From Saccharopolyspora erythraea (lineage in GTDB: Bacteria; Actinomycetota; Actinomycetes; Mycobacteriales; Pseudonocardiaceae): 64,000 bases of DNA. The notes under the pieces are model-generated. The model was given only the letters and a program-made list of their open reading frames with translations, made no database searches and had not been told where the DNA came from. The translations under genes were made by a program, and so were the position numbers. Positions 25,404 through 34,173 of this stretch are shown here, piece by piece. The first letter of the stretch is position 1, and every line of letters starts with the position of its first letter. The DNA lies in assembly GCF_018141105.1 (NCBI RefSeq), contig NZ_CP054839.1, positions 4,154,001 to 4,218,000 on the forward strand, given 5' to 3'.

Positions 25404-25420
25404 AAGCGGCTTCGCCGCTT
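25404..25420 (-). terminator. Hairpin after the ABC exporter operon
   Basis: AAGCGGC-TTC-GCCGCTT, a 7-bp stem with a 3-nt loop, lies about 20 nt beyond the stop of the leftward ABC transporter gene and likely ends the lanthipeptide operon, possibly helped by the larger repeat beyond it. Confidence 0.5.
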
Positions 25421-25440
25421 CAAAGACCCAGGACGGGCAT

Positions 25441-27234
25441 TCAGGGCCGCACCGCTCCCGCCGCCGTTCCGTCCGGTGTGGACGATTCGCCGCGGGGAGC
25501 CGGCACGGTCGCGCCGCGCCAGTACCCGACCAGGTCGGCGTAGAGCGTGCTTGATGTCAGCAGCTCCTCGTGCGTGCCGATGACGGCGGTCTCGCCGTCC
25601 ATCACCATGACCCGCTGCGCCCTCATCGCCGAGCTGATGCGGTGCGCGAGCACGATAAGCGTGCCGCCGCGCCGCTGGAAGGCGGCCTCGGCCCGTGCCT
25701 CGGCCTCGGGGTCCAGGTGGCAGGTCGCCTCGTCGAGAACGACGACGCGTGCCGGCGACAACCACACCCGCGTCAGCGCGATGAGCTGGCGCTCACCCGC
25801 CGACAGCGTGTCGGCGCCCGCCCTGATCTCGGCGTCCCAGCCCCCGAGCCGGTCGATCAGCGCGGTGGCGCCGACCTCGTGTGCTGCGTGTTCCATTTCC
25901 TCCCGCGTCGCGTCGGGGTTGAGCACGGTCAGGTTGTCCCGGACCGTGCCGGCGAAGACGTAGGCCTCCTGCGGGATCAGCGCGATCTCGCGCCGCAGGA
26001 CCACGTCGGCCACTTCGGCGATGTCGACACCGCCCAGCAGCACCCGGCCTCCCTGCGGGCGGGCGATGCCGGTGATCAGGTCGGCCAGGGTGGACTTGCC
26101 GACACCGCTGGGCCCCACCACCGCCAGGTGCGTGCCGTCCGCGATGGCGAAGTCCAGGCCGTCGACGACCGGGGCGGCGTGGGGCGAGTAGGCGAACCGC
26201 AGGCCCTCGGCGCGGATGTCGCGAGCCATGACCGGCAGCGCCCCGCCGGTCTCCGGCGGGACGGGGTCGCGCCGGGTGACCTCGGCCAGCCGCCCGAGCA
26301 CGACGCCCAGCGCGACCAGCCACGTGCTGCCCGCGTTCACCAGGAACCGCATGGCCGGATCGAGCTGGTGCGCCAGGTACACCACCGCGCCGCCGACGAC
26401 GCCCGCGGTGGCCGCACCGTGTGCGACCAGCCACGGTGACAGCAGCAGGAGCGCCAGCAGCGGCAGGTGCACGCCCACCGCCAGGACCAGTACCCGCGCG
26501 ACCCGGGTCAGCGCATACGCACGGGCCGCCCGTGCGTTCTGGTGGACCGCGGCGGCCACTGCCGTGGCGGCCCGGCCTTGCGCCCCGCACGCGACGACGT
26601 CGCGGATCGCGTCGATGACCGGTTCGGCCTCGCGGGTGACCAGCTCGCCGGTGAGCACGACCTCGCGCTGCCTGGCGACCAGTGTCCGCAGCACCCGCAG
26701 GAACCCGAACACGGCGAGCGCCACCATCGGCGCGACGACTACGGCGATCAGCGGCGACAGCAACGCCAGTCCGGCCACGGCGACCAGTGCGGTGAGGAAC
26801 TGGCGGGCGTTGCGCAGGACCGACGCCGCCAGGTTGCGCACGCTGTCGACCTGGTCGGTCGACTGGGCCACGCTCGCGCCGTCCAGTGGTGCGAGCTGGG
26901 CCACCGCGCGGCGCACGGTCGCCGTGACCAGGGCGGTGACCAGGTAGTCCCGCAGCGGTTCGACGATCTCGGCCAGCCACGGGTACACCCGCCGGGTCGC
27001 CACCGCCGCCAGGCAGTGCACCGCCGCGAGGACCGACAGCCACACCAGGCCCAGGTCCGGACGACCCGCGAGGAACCCGCGGTCGATGGCCGCCGCCACC
27101 AGCAGGCCGGAGACCAGCGGAGGCGCGGCTTCCAGGGACGACCAGATGATCAGCTTCCTCATCGCGTACCGGTTGGCGCGCAGCCGCTTGCGCAGCAGCG
27201 CGAACCCGGCCTGGACACTGCTCGGTTCAGCCAC
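25441..27234 (-). CDS. ABC transporter, fused permease/ATPase (lanthipeptide exporter half 2)
   Basis: A 597-aa half-transporter with an N-terminal six-helix membrane domain (about 1-310) and a C-terminal ATPase. Walker A is VVGPSGVGKSTLAD near 370, Q-loop IPQEAYVFAGTVRDN, signature LSAGERQL (a variant of LSGGQ), Walker B RVVVLDEATCHLD, and H-loop LIVLAHR. Its start overlaps the previous ABC gene by 8 nt, so the two probably form a heterodimer. Last gene of the lanthipeptide operon; the presumed cargo is the modified peptide. It lacks a C39 peptidase domain, which fits with the separate protease in the cluster. Confidence 0.88.
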   Translation of the reverse strand: MAEPSSVQAGFALLRKRLRANRYAMRKLIIWSSLEAAPPLVSGLLVAAAIDRGFLAGRPDLGLVWLSVLAAVHCLAAVATRRVYPWLAEIVEPLRDYLVTALVTATVRRAVAQLAPLDGASVAQSTDQVDSVRNLAASVLRNARQFLTALVAVAGLALLSPLIAVVVAPMVALAVFGFLRVLRTLVARQREVVLTGELVTREAEPVIDAIRDVVACGAQGRAATAVAAAVHQNARAARAYALTRVARVLVLAVGVHLPLLALLLLSPWLVAHGAATAGVVGGAVVYLAHQLDPAMRFLVNAGSTWLVALGVVLGRLAEVTRRDPVPPETGGALPVMARDIRAEGLRFAYSPHAAPVVDGLDFAIADGTHLAVVGPSGVGKSTLADLITGIARPQGGRVLLGGVDIAEVADVVLRREIALIPQEAYVFAGTVRDNLTVLNPDATREEMEHAAHEVGATALIDRLGGWDAEIRAGADTLSAGERQLIALTRVWLSPARVVVLDEATCHLDPEAEARAEAAFQRRGGTLIVLAHRISSAMRAQRVMVMDGETAVIGTHEELLTSSTLYADLVGYWRGATVPAPRGESSTPDGTAAGAVRP

Positions 27235-28987
27235 CGAACACCTCCCGGTAGGCGGGGTCGGACCACAGCTGCGCGTGCGGGGCGAAGCCCCTGACGCGCC
27301 CTTCGTCCAGCCAGGCCACCAGGTCGGCGCGCGCGGCCGTGGACGCCCGGTGCGCGACCAGCAGGCACGTGCGCCCGGCCAGCACGCGGTCGAGGGCGTG
27401 CGCGACCTGGACCTCGGTGGCCGCGTCGAGCGAGCTGGTCGCGTCGTCGAGGATCACCAGCCGCGCGTCGACCAGCACCGCCCGCGCCAGGCCGAGGCGC
27501 TGGACCTCTCCGCCGGAGAACCGCGCCTCCCGCACGGGGGTGTCGTACCCGTCGGGGAGCTTGCGCACGAAGTGGTCGGCCCGCGCGATCCGCGCGGCCC
27601 GCTCGACCTCGGCGCGGGAGGCGCCGGGACGTCCGTAGGCGATGGCGTCGTGGATGGTGCGGCCCAGCAGCGCGGGCTTCTCGAAGGCGTAGGCCACCGA
27701 GGTCCGCAACGCCGACTCCGAAACCTCGGCGAAGGCGACGCCGTCGAAGGTCACGGTGCCGCCGCAGGGGTGCACCAGCCGTCCGGCGACCGCGGCCAGC
27801 ACCGACTTGCCGGAGCCGGACCTGCCGACCGCGGCGACGTTGCTGCCCGCTGGAATCCGCAGGTAGACGTTGTCGAGCACGACCCGGTCGCCCTCGCGCA
27901 CCGTGACCCCGCGCAGGTCGAGCCGACCGGCCCCGATGTCGGGCACCACCGGCGAACCCGGCTCCCGAGCGGGTGTGGAGAGCACGGTGGCCACCCGCGT
28001 CGCGCCGATCTGGGCCTTCAGCACCATCACGATGCTCTCGACGGCTTCGAAGCCGTGAACCGCCAGCAGCACGTAGCCCGCCGACGCCACGAACTCGCCC
28101 GCCGTGATCCGCTCCGCGGCCAGGGCGAACCCGCCGACGCACAGCACCGCGATCTGCAGCAGCGGGATGAGCAGCAGCAGTTGCCAACCGATCTGTCCCT
28201 GGGCTTTCCACACCGCGCGTCCGGTGGTGTTGAGCTCGCCCAGCGGGCGCAGCACGCGCGCCGCGTCGCGCACCTGGGTGCCGTTGGCGCGGATCGTGCG
28301 GGCGCCGCGCAGGGCGTCGAGGAACCGCGCGACGATGTCGGCCTGGATCTGCTGGTAGCGCAGGAAGTGCTTGGCCGTCCTCGACAGGAACAGCCGGACT
28401 ATCCCGAACGCGACCGGGATCCCCACCAGCAGCGTCACCGCCAGCGTCCAGTCGATGACCCACAGCGCCACCGCGCAACCGGCGAGGGTGAGCAGTCCTA
28501 CCGCGATGTTGAGCAGCACGAGGAGGAAACCGGCGGGCTTGGCGGTGTCGGTGGTCAGGCGGGAGAGCAGGTCGCCGGAGGCGAAGCGGCGGCGGCCCGC
28601 GACACCGAGCGCCAGGACGTGGCGGATGAAGCGGTTGCGCAGGTCGGCGGTGACGGAGGCCAGGTAGTAGGCGTTCGCGAGTTCCGTGGCGGCGTCGGTG
28701 GCGCTGAGCACGGCCAGTACGACACCGACGTGGAGGACCGCGCTCGTCACACCAGTCCCGGTCACCGCGGCGTCGATGCCTTCCGCGACGGCGGCGGGCA
28801 GCAGCAGCGCGGCGGCGGCCCTGGCGATGACCGCAGGCACCAGCACCGAACTCCACAGCGGACACTCGCGGAGGCACTCGACGAGCAGCGCGCGCCCGGC
28901 GGCGCCGTCCTCTCCCTCGGTGTGCTCCAGCGGCAGGAAGCGCGCGAAGCCGCGCCGTCGCGGCGGCGCCATGGCGACGTCGGACAT
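27227..28987 (-). CDS. ABC transporter, fused permease/ATPase (lanthipeptide exporter half 1)
   Basis: A 586-aa half-transporter: membrane domain about residues 40-330, ATPase after 350. Walker A AVGRSGSGKSVLA, signature RFSGGEVQRLGLARA, Walker B LVILDDATSSLD (Asp replaces the usual catalytic Glu), and H-loop LLVAHRAST. The Walker B ...DD context suggests a degenerate ATP site, typical of one partner in heterodimeric exporters. ATG at 28987 with GGGAGGAG about 5 nt upstream. It begins 80 nt after the precursor gene stop and overlaps its partner downstream. Confidence 0.88.
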   Translation of the reverse strand: MSDVAMAPPRRRGFARFLPLEHTEGEDGAAGRALLVECLRECPLWSSVLVPAVIARAAAALLLPAAVAEGIDAAVTGTGVTSAVLHVGVVLAVLSATDAATELANAYYLASVTADLRNRFIRHVLALGVAGRRRFASGDLLSRLTTDTAKPAGFLLVLLNIAVGLLTLAGCAVALWVIDWTLAVTLLVGIPVAFGIVRLFLSRTAKHFLRYQQIQADIVARFLDALRGARTIRANGTQVRDAARVLRPLGELNTTGRAVWKAQGQIGWQLLLLIPLLQIAVLCVGGFALAAERITAGEFVASAGYVLLAVHGFEAVESIVMVLKAQIGATRVATVLSTPAREPGSPVVPDIGAGRLDLRGVTVREGDRVVLDNVYLRIPAGSNVAAVGRSGSGKSVLAAVAGRLVHPCGGTVTFDGVAFAEVSESALRTSVAYAFEKPALLGRTIHDAIAYGRPGASRAEVERAARIARADHFVRKLPDGYDTPVREARFSGGEVQRLGLARAVLVDARLVILDDATSSLDAATEVQVAHALDRVLAGRTCLLVAHRASTAARADLVAWLDEGRVRGFAPHAQLWSDPAYREVFGG

Positions 28988-29067
28988 CCGACTCCTCCCT
29001 GGTACGAACGAGCGGGCGGAAGTGGCCGCGCGCGCGGCCACTTCCGCCCAGCAGCGGATGTCTTGGA

Positions 29068-29217
29068 TCAGTCGTCGATGAGCAGGCTGGCGAGGAGGCA
29101 GTTCGACGCGAGCAGGCACTGGTCGCCGCCGCCGAACTGCACGCCGTCCTGGTCGATCGGGTCGGTTTCCGGGAGCTGCTGCAGAGCGGTCACGTCGAGC
29201 TCGAATTCGTCGTACAT
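29068..29217 (-). CDS. lanA: Lanthipeptide precursor peptide
   Basis: A 49-aa peptide with an excellent Shine-Dalgarno (AGGAGG, 6 nt before ATG 29217). The leader (about 1-25) is acidic and carries a VTALQQLPETDP segment resembling the helical LxLQ-type recognition motif of class III/IV leaders. The core ends in CLLASNCLLASLLIDD: two identical CLLAS units, offering two Cys (34, 40) and two Ser (38, 44) for thioether rings. Pro16 and Pro20 are candidate cut sites for the neighbouring prolyl-oligopeptidase. It lies between protease and exporter genes in the operon. Product structure and activity are unknown. Confidence 0.82.
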   Translation of the reverse strand: MYDEFELDVTALQQLPETDPIDQDGVQFGGGDQCLLASNCLLASLLIDD

Positions 29218-29320
29218 GACATACCTCCTGGGTTTTCCGGTTGGAACTGCGATCGGTGGTCGGTCACCACCTCCGGCCCGGGGATGGCCCCGAGCCCGAA
29301 CGCACCCGATCCGCCTCACG

Positions 29321-31075
29321 TCATGGGCGCCCCCACGTGCGGCAGAAGCGGGCCACGGTGCTGCGCACCACCGCGGACACACCGGTCACCACCTCGTGGT
29401 GGTTCCCGGGGACCTCTTGGTAAGTCAGATCGGTGCAGCCGGACTCCAGCAGCCGGTCGCGCAGCTCCCTCGACTGGCCGACCGGGATCACGTCGTCATC
29501 GGTGCCGTGCATCAGCAGCAGCGGAACCGAGATCTCCGGGCACAGCCGCAACACGTCGCGCGCACCGAGCTGATCGTCTATTTCGGACAGAGCGCCCAAA
29601 CGCATCGCGCGATGCCCGACCCATGGCGCGCTCGCGGAGTGCAGGCGTGCCCCCGACAGCAGGGGCGCCAACGCGACGCACGCCGACCACAGCTTCGGCG
29701 CGGCGCTGGCCGCCAGCAGCGAGAGGAACGCGCCGTAGCTGACGCCGAGGACCATCGGCCGCGGGAGGTCGGCGCGCAGCGAGCCCAGGTCGGCGCCGAT
29801 GGCCACCACGTCGTCGAGATCCGGGCCGCCCCAGGCCTCCAGCACCGGACTCAGGTGCTCGTGCCCGTAGCCGGTGCTGCCGCGGTAGTTCGGCGCCACG
29901 ACCGCGACCCCCGCGGAGGCCAGCGCCTGGAACAGCGGCTCGAACTGCATGCGCCACGCCGACAGCGGTCCGCCGTGCAGCGCGAGCACGAGACGGTCCG
30001 ACCTCAGCCAGTCCCTGCCGTAGACGATCGCCTCGACCCCTCCGGCCGCGGCGCTGAGCCGCACGAGCTCGGCGTCCACCCACTCGCCGCCCGCGCCGTC
30101 GTCGGGCAGGTACGACGTCTCCTCGCACGAGGTGATCGTCAGCAGCGTCGTCGGCTTGGTGGGGGAGGAGAACGGCACCCGGATCGCGGCGGTGGACCAG
30201 TGCGCCCGCCCTCGGGTGACCCCGGTGGGGATGGCGAGCTGCCGCAACTGGTCGTCGTGCGGCGTGTAGACGTGCAGCGTGGTCACCGCACCGCGCTGCC
30301 TCTGCACGAGCACCCGCTTGCCCGGCGGGTCGATCGCCAGCGCCCGGTGGCGGAGTCCGTCCTCGTCCAGCCGCTCCGGGAAGCTGACCGCGTTCGCGCC
30401 GTCGAGCCGCGCCCAGCCGAGCCGGTGGTGGCCGCCCGCGTTGGTCTCGATCACCAGGAGGCCGGTGCCGGGATGGCACGCGACGATGCTGTCGCGGCTT
30501 TCCGGGGACAGCGAAAGGATCGTCCGCCAGCGCCTCCGCCCCAGGTCGACCAGTACGCCGTCGCACCGTCCCTGGCCCGTCGTGAGGTTGGCGCCCAGCA
30601 GTTCGAGCCTGGGGTCCAGCCACACGCCGCCGGACACCCAACCGGGCAGTCGCAGCACGAGCTCGGCTCCGGCGTCCGTGACCCGCCAGATCGCCGACTG
30701 GCAGGCGCTCTCGCGTGCGACCAGCACTCCGAGCGCCGAGGACGTGGGGTGGGGCAGCAGGTACCCGGCGACCGCGTGGACTCGCTTGAGGACCCGGCGG
30801 CCCCCCTCGGGATCGAGCAGCACGAGCTCGTGCGGCTCGGACGAGTTGGGGAAAAGCAGGACCCGGCCGTCGGCGAGCGGCTGCGCCTGGGCGCCGCGGT
30901 GCGGGGCGGGCTCCTGCCGCAGCAGCCTCGCCGCGCCCGAGTCGAACCCCCACATCTCGAACACCGACTCCGCGCCCCGCGTCCGCACGCAGGCCGCGTG
31001 GCGTCCGCCGGGAGCGAAGCTGAAGTTCGACCGCACCACCGCGCTCCCGGTGGCGGTCGTGCTCGGCGCGCTCAC
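29321..31075 (-). CDS. S9-family prolyl oligopeptidase, likely leader protease
   Basis: A 584-aa serine peptidase with an N-terminal beta-propeller (about 1-330) and a C-terminal alpha/beta-hydrolase. The nucleophile is Ser446 in VLGVSYGAF, the acid lies in MHGTDDDVIP near 527, and the His in VPGNHHEVV near 560; the oxyanion region is ALHGGPLSAW and NYRGSTGYG. No signal peptide. The GTG at 31075 overlaps the synthetase stop (GTGA). Related prolyl oligopeptidases (FlaP in the class III flavipeptin system) remove leaders after proline, and this precursor leader contains two prolines, so the same role is likely. Confidence 0.85.
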   Translation of the reverse strand: MSAPSTTATGSAVVRSNFSFAPGGRHAACVRTRGAESVFEMWGFDSGAARLLRQEPAPHRGAQAQPLADGRVLLFPNSSEPHELVLLDPEGGRRVLKRVHAVAGYLLPHPTSSALGVLVARESACQSAIWRVTDAGAELVLRLPGWVSGGVWLDPRLELLGANLTTGQGRCDGVLVDLGRRRWRTILSLSPESRDSIVACHPGTGLLVIETNAGGHHRLGWARLDGANAVSFPERLDEDGLRHRALAIDPPGKRVLVQRQRGAVTTLHVYTPHDDQLRQLAIPTGVTRGRAHWSTAAIRVPFSSPTKPTTLLTITSCEETSYLPDDGAGGEWVDAELVRLSAAAGGVEAIVYGRDWLRSDRLVLALHGGPLSAWRMQFEPLFQALASAGVAVVAPNYRGSTGYGHEHLSPVLEAWGGPDLDDVVAIGADLGSLRADLPRPMVLGVSYGAFLSLLAASAAPKLWSACVALAPLLSGARLHSASAPWVGHRAMRLGALSEIDDQLGARDVLRLCPEISVPLLLMHGTDDDVIPVGQSRELRDRLLESGCTDLTYQEVPGNHHEVVTGVSAVVRSTVARFCRTWGRP

Positions 31076-33831
31076 CGCTGCCCGGTCCAGCCGCCGGCGT
31101 CGGCCATCCACCGGCGCGGCCCGCCGTAGCGCAGGCGCAGCAGGAACGCCAGCACACCGCTGACGCCGTCGGCCCACTCCGCCGACACGTGCCCCTCCGG
31201 GTCGGTGAACACCGTCCGCCCGTCGCGGTAGACCCGGCGTCCGAAGACGGCATGCGCCATCCGGTGCGCGGTGGCGACGTAGGCGGGTTCCTCGAGGAAG
31301 TCGGCCATGTCGAGCACGAACTCCGCGTTGCCGGTCAAGCCGTGGCACTGGCCGACGGCGCCGGTCCGGCTGTGCTCGACCGTGGCGGAGGCCGCCTTCT
31401 CGGCCATGCCCCTGGCGCGGGTGTCACCGGTGAGCCTGGCCAGCCGCACCAGGAACGTCCCCACCCCGGAGGAACCGTTGCACCAGTGGGGGAGCAGCGG
31501 TTCCGCCGTGTCCAGCCCGCTGTGCCAACGCGCCCCGGCCTCGTCCACGACGGCGTGTTGCAGCAGCGGCCGTGCCAGTTGCTCGGCGGTCGTCTCGCAT
31601 GCCGCTCCGCCGAGTTCCCCCGCCGCGAGCAGGAAGTAGCCGACTCCCGCGGTGCCGTGGGCGAAGCCGTGGAAGCGCTGCCCGGCGAAGATGGAGTCGG
31701 CGTCCTCGGGCACCTGCCAGAACGGCCCGTCGGAGTCGTGGCGCATCGAGCGCAGCAGCGCCTCGGCGCACTGCCGGACCCGATGGGCGAACTCGGCGTC
31801 GCCGGTGACCTGCCAGAAGTGCAGGTAGGTGAGCCCGATCCCGGCCATCCCGTGGGTGATGTCCGGGCTGAGCCAGCTGGTCGGCAGCTCCTTGGCCAGT
31901 CCCACCGCGTCGTCGGCGGCGGGGTGGTCGCGGAGCGCGGCGGCGGCGTCGTGCAGGGCCCAGGCGATGCCGGCCCGGCCGAAGTACAGCCCGGGCGGGC
32001 GGAACCCGTCCTGCCGCATCCGCCGGCGGATCCACTCGGCGGCCGTGCCGATCGCCTCCGCGACCCGGCCACCACCGCGCAGCCGGTAGTACGAGGTCAG
32101 AGCGCCCAGAACACCGGCAGCGCCGTGCTGGACGTTGCACGGGTCGTTGACAGGGCGCGGTACGGGCCAGAGCGCGTCGTCATCGTCGGGGTTCATCGTC
32201 GCCAGCAGGTGGTCGACGATCCCGTCGACGGCTTCCTGCCACTCGTCGCCGTCGAAGGGTTCGACCGAGCTGGAGCGATGCCCGAGGCCCGGCGCCGCCG
32301 CGAGCACCGTCCGGGCGTGCGACGGAGCGGGCCGGTTGGCCGGCTCGTCGTCCATCAGGCCGGTGATCAGCGCGGTCACCGAGGCCGGGAGCTCGGTGGC
32401 CGTCACCGTGGGCAGCCACACCGACAGGCGCTCCCGCAGCGGCCGGCCCGCCGGCTCGTCCTCGGGAAGGCGCGGGTCGGCCCCGGTGAGGACGTAGGCG
32501 AGCGTCGCGCCGAGACTGAAGCGGTCCGCCGACTGGTCTGGCTCGCTGCCGCGCAGCTGCTCCGGCGCGGCGTAGCCGGGAGTGCCCGCGGAGAGCCTGC
32601 CGGTCGTGTCCCCGGCGCGGACCGACAGCTCGAAGTCGATCAGCCACGGCTCGTCGTCGACGACGATGACGTTGTTCGGCGTGAAGTCCCGCAGCACCAG
32701 TCCGGTCTCGTGCACCGCTTGCAGCTTGTCCACGAGCCGTTCCGCCAGCCGCAGCGCGGCGGGCAGGTACCCGCGCGGCCCGTGCTGCCGGAACCGGTCG
32801 GTGACCCACCGCCGCAAGGGCGGCCCCTGGAGGTCGCGCATGGCCAGGTACAGGTGCCCGCTCTGTTCGAAGAACTCGACGACCTCGGGGGTGACGCCCA
32901 GCGGTGCCAGTGCCTCCAGTGCCCGGGCCTCGGCCCGCAGCATGTCCTGGGCGCAGGTGCCGTCCGAGCCGACGACGGTGTGCGGGCGGGCCTCCTTGAT
33001 CACGACCGGCTTTCCGGTGCGCAGATCCTGAGCGCGGTAGAGACCGCCCTTGTTGGCGTGCCGGATCGCCTCCCGCACCGCGAAGCGGTCACCGAGCAGG
33101 ATCCGCCTGTCACCCGAGGACGGCGCGGGCGCGGGTTCGGCGGCGGGGAAGGGGCATCGCGCCCACTCCGGCGGCGTGTAACGCGGCTCCCGGAGGTCGG
33201 GCACCGGCTCCCCGGCGGGGCTGCTGATGATGTGACGGTACAGGCCGTCGTTGGTCAGGACGCGCCGGTTGGCGAACGAGCCGTAGCGGTAGTGCACGAT
33301 ACTCCCCGGCCGGTACGGGCGGTCCGAGAGGATCACCGGACCGCTCAGCCCCGTGGTCGCCAGGTGCAGCGCCTCGGCGAGCTCGACCGCCTGCTCGTCG
33401 TCCCCTGGGTAGCAGGTCAGGAACTTGCCCGCGCCGTAGCGCGGCGCGTGCCCGGAGTTCAGGGCGTAGACGTGGTGCAGCGTGATCGCGAACTTGAAAG
33501 GGCGCTCGGCATCGAGGAGAACGGGCAGGCACCGCTGCAACACCGCGCCCGCGGTCCCCATCGTGGCCGACACGTGCAGCTTCCAGCCCTGGAGCACCTC
33601 CCGGGCGCCGGAGGGGGAAACCATGCACCACGGTTCTCCCTCGGCGACACGCCAGCGCGATGCGTCCGCGCGGGCGCCGAGCGCGTCGCGCAGCAGCGGA
33701 ACGAGATCTTTAGGGTCCGGTGTGGACAGTGCGGGGCCGGGTCCGGGGCGCCCCGGGTCGGCGGCGGGCCTGGCGGTCAGGAGCTCGCTGGCTTCCTGAC
33801 CTGCCGCCTCCGGGCGTGACTCCTGCTCCAT
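31072..33831 (-). CDS. lanL: Class IV-like lanthipeptide synthetase (lyase-kinase-cyclase)
   Basis: A 919-aa trifunctional enzyme that phosphorylates Ser, eliminates phosphate and forms thioether rings. The N-terminal SpvC-like lyase shows GWKLHVSAT and GAGKFLTCYP. The central kinase shows VVIKEARPH (Lys), LRDFTPNNVIV (catalytic loop) and LIDFELS (metal Asp). The C-terminal LanC-like cyclase keeps all three zinc ligands: Cys784 in HWCNGSSG, and Cys829-His830 in GQCHGLTG. Class III (LanKC) enzymes lack these, so class IV fits better. ATG at 33831 with GGGGAGGGG. First gene of the lan operon, coupled to the protease gene. Confidence 0.9.
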   Translation of the reverse strand: MEQESRPEAAGQEASELLTARPAADPGRPGPGPALSTPDPKDLVPLLRDALGARADASRWRVAEGEPWCMVSPSGAREVLQGWKLHVSATMGTAGAVLQRCLPVLLDAERPFKFAITLHHVYALNSGHAPRYGAGKFLTCYPGDDEQAVELAEALHLATTGLSGPVILSDRPYRPGSIVHYRYGSFANRRVLTNDGLYRHIISSPAGEPVPDLREPRYTPPEWARCPFPAAEPAPAPSSGDRRILLGDRFAVREAIRHANKGGLYRAQDLRTGKPVVIKEARPHTVVGSDGTCAQDMLRAEARALEALAPLGVTPEVVEFFEQSGHLYLAMRDLQGPPLRRWVTDRFRQHGPRGYLPAALRLAERLVDKLQAVHETGLVLRDFTPNNVIVVDDEPWLIDFELSVRAGDTTGRLSAGTPGYAAPEQLRGSEPDQSADRFSLGATLAYVLTGADPRLPEDEPAGRPLRERLSVWLPTVTATELPASVTALITGLMDDEPANRPAPSHARTVLAAAPGLGHRSSSVEPFDGDEWQEAVDGIVDHLLATMNPDDDDALWPVPRPVNDPCNVQHGAAGVLGALTSYYRLRGGGRVAEAIGTAAEWIRRRMRQDGFRPPGLYFGRAGIAWALHDAAAALRDHPAADDAVGLAKELPTSWLSPDITHGMAGIGLTYLHFWQVTGDAEFAHRVRQCAEALLRSMRHDSDGPFWQVPEDADSIFAGQRFHGFAHGTAGVGYFLLAAGELGGAACETTAEQLARPLLQHAVVDEAGARWHSGLDTAEPLLPHWCNGSSGVGTFLVRLARLTGDTRARGMAEKAASATVEHSRTGAVGQCHGLTGNAEFVLDMADFLEEPAYVATAHRMAHAVFGRRVYRDGRTVFTDPEGHVSAEWADGVSGVLAFLLRLRYGGPRRWMADAGGWTGQR

Positions 33832-34173
33832 CGACCCCTCCCCAGTCACCGGCCAGCAACCCCATGCTGAGTTCGGTCGGGGTCTTGCGCTCGGTGTGCG
33901 GTGCAGGTCGTGGGTGGGGTCGGTAGACCCTCGGTATGCGTCCGCGCAAGCGAGTACATTCGATCGGGACGTCGAAGGGTGAGCGTTCCGAAGCTCCGTC
34001 CTCAGTGGATTGAGATCCAGCAGTACGGAAAGCATCCGGATCCGGATTCGGGTTCACCCACGCGGGTGTTCAGCAGTGGAGTACCCATCGGGTGGTGGGA
34101 ATGCCGTCGCGCAGAGTACCCCTTTTCAGGGATGGTCCCTGGGGCGCCGTTCGTGCTCCGCAGCGTCCCCGCG
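33832..34173 (-). promoter_or_regulatory. Leader/promoter region of the lanthipeptide operon, 342 bp
   Basis: No gene seen. The lan operon promoter should lie here, as the GntR gene ends at 34174 on the same strand. A possible weak pair on the minus strand is TTGCGC with TCTACC about 16 nt on, near 33930-33960. A perfect palindrome is annotated separately. Confidence 0.5.
34034..34047. promoter_or_regulatory. Perfect 14-bp palindrome upstream of the lan operon
   Basis: ATCCGGATCCGGAT reads identically on both strands, about 200 nt before the synthetase start. It could be an operator for the lanthipeptide operon; no dedicated regulator lies in the cluster. Confidence 0.35.

Noticed and set aside
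27086-31129. Very long plus-strand open frame (1347 codons) opposite the lanthipeptide cluster
   Set aside because: It is antisense to five genes with clear domains and good start sites; its composition is His/Arg/Gln-rich shadow coding typical of GC-rich DNA.
31072-33831. Class III (LanKC) lanthipeptide synthetase
   Set aside because: The cyclase domain retains Cys784, Cys829 and His830 zinc ligands, which class III enzymes lack.
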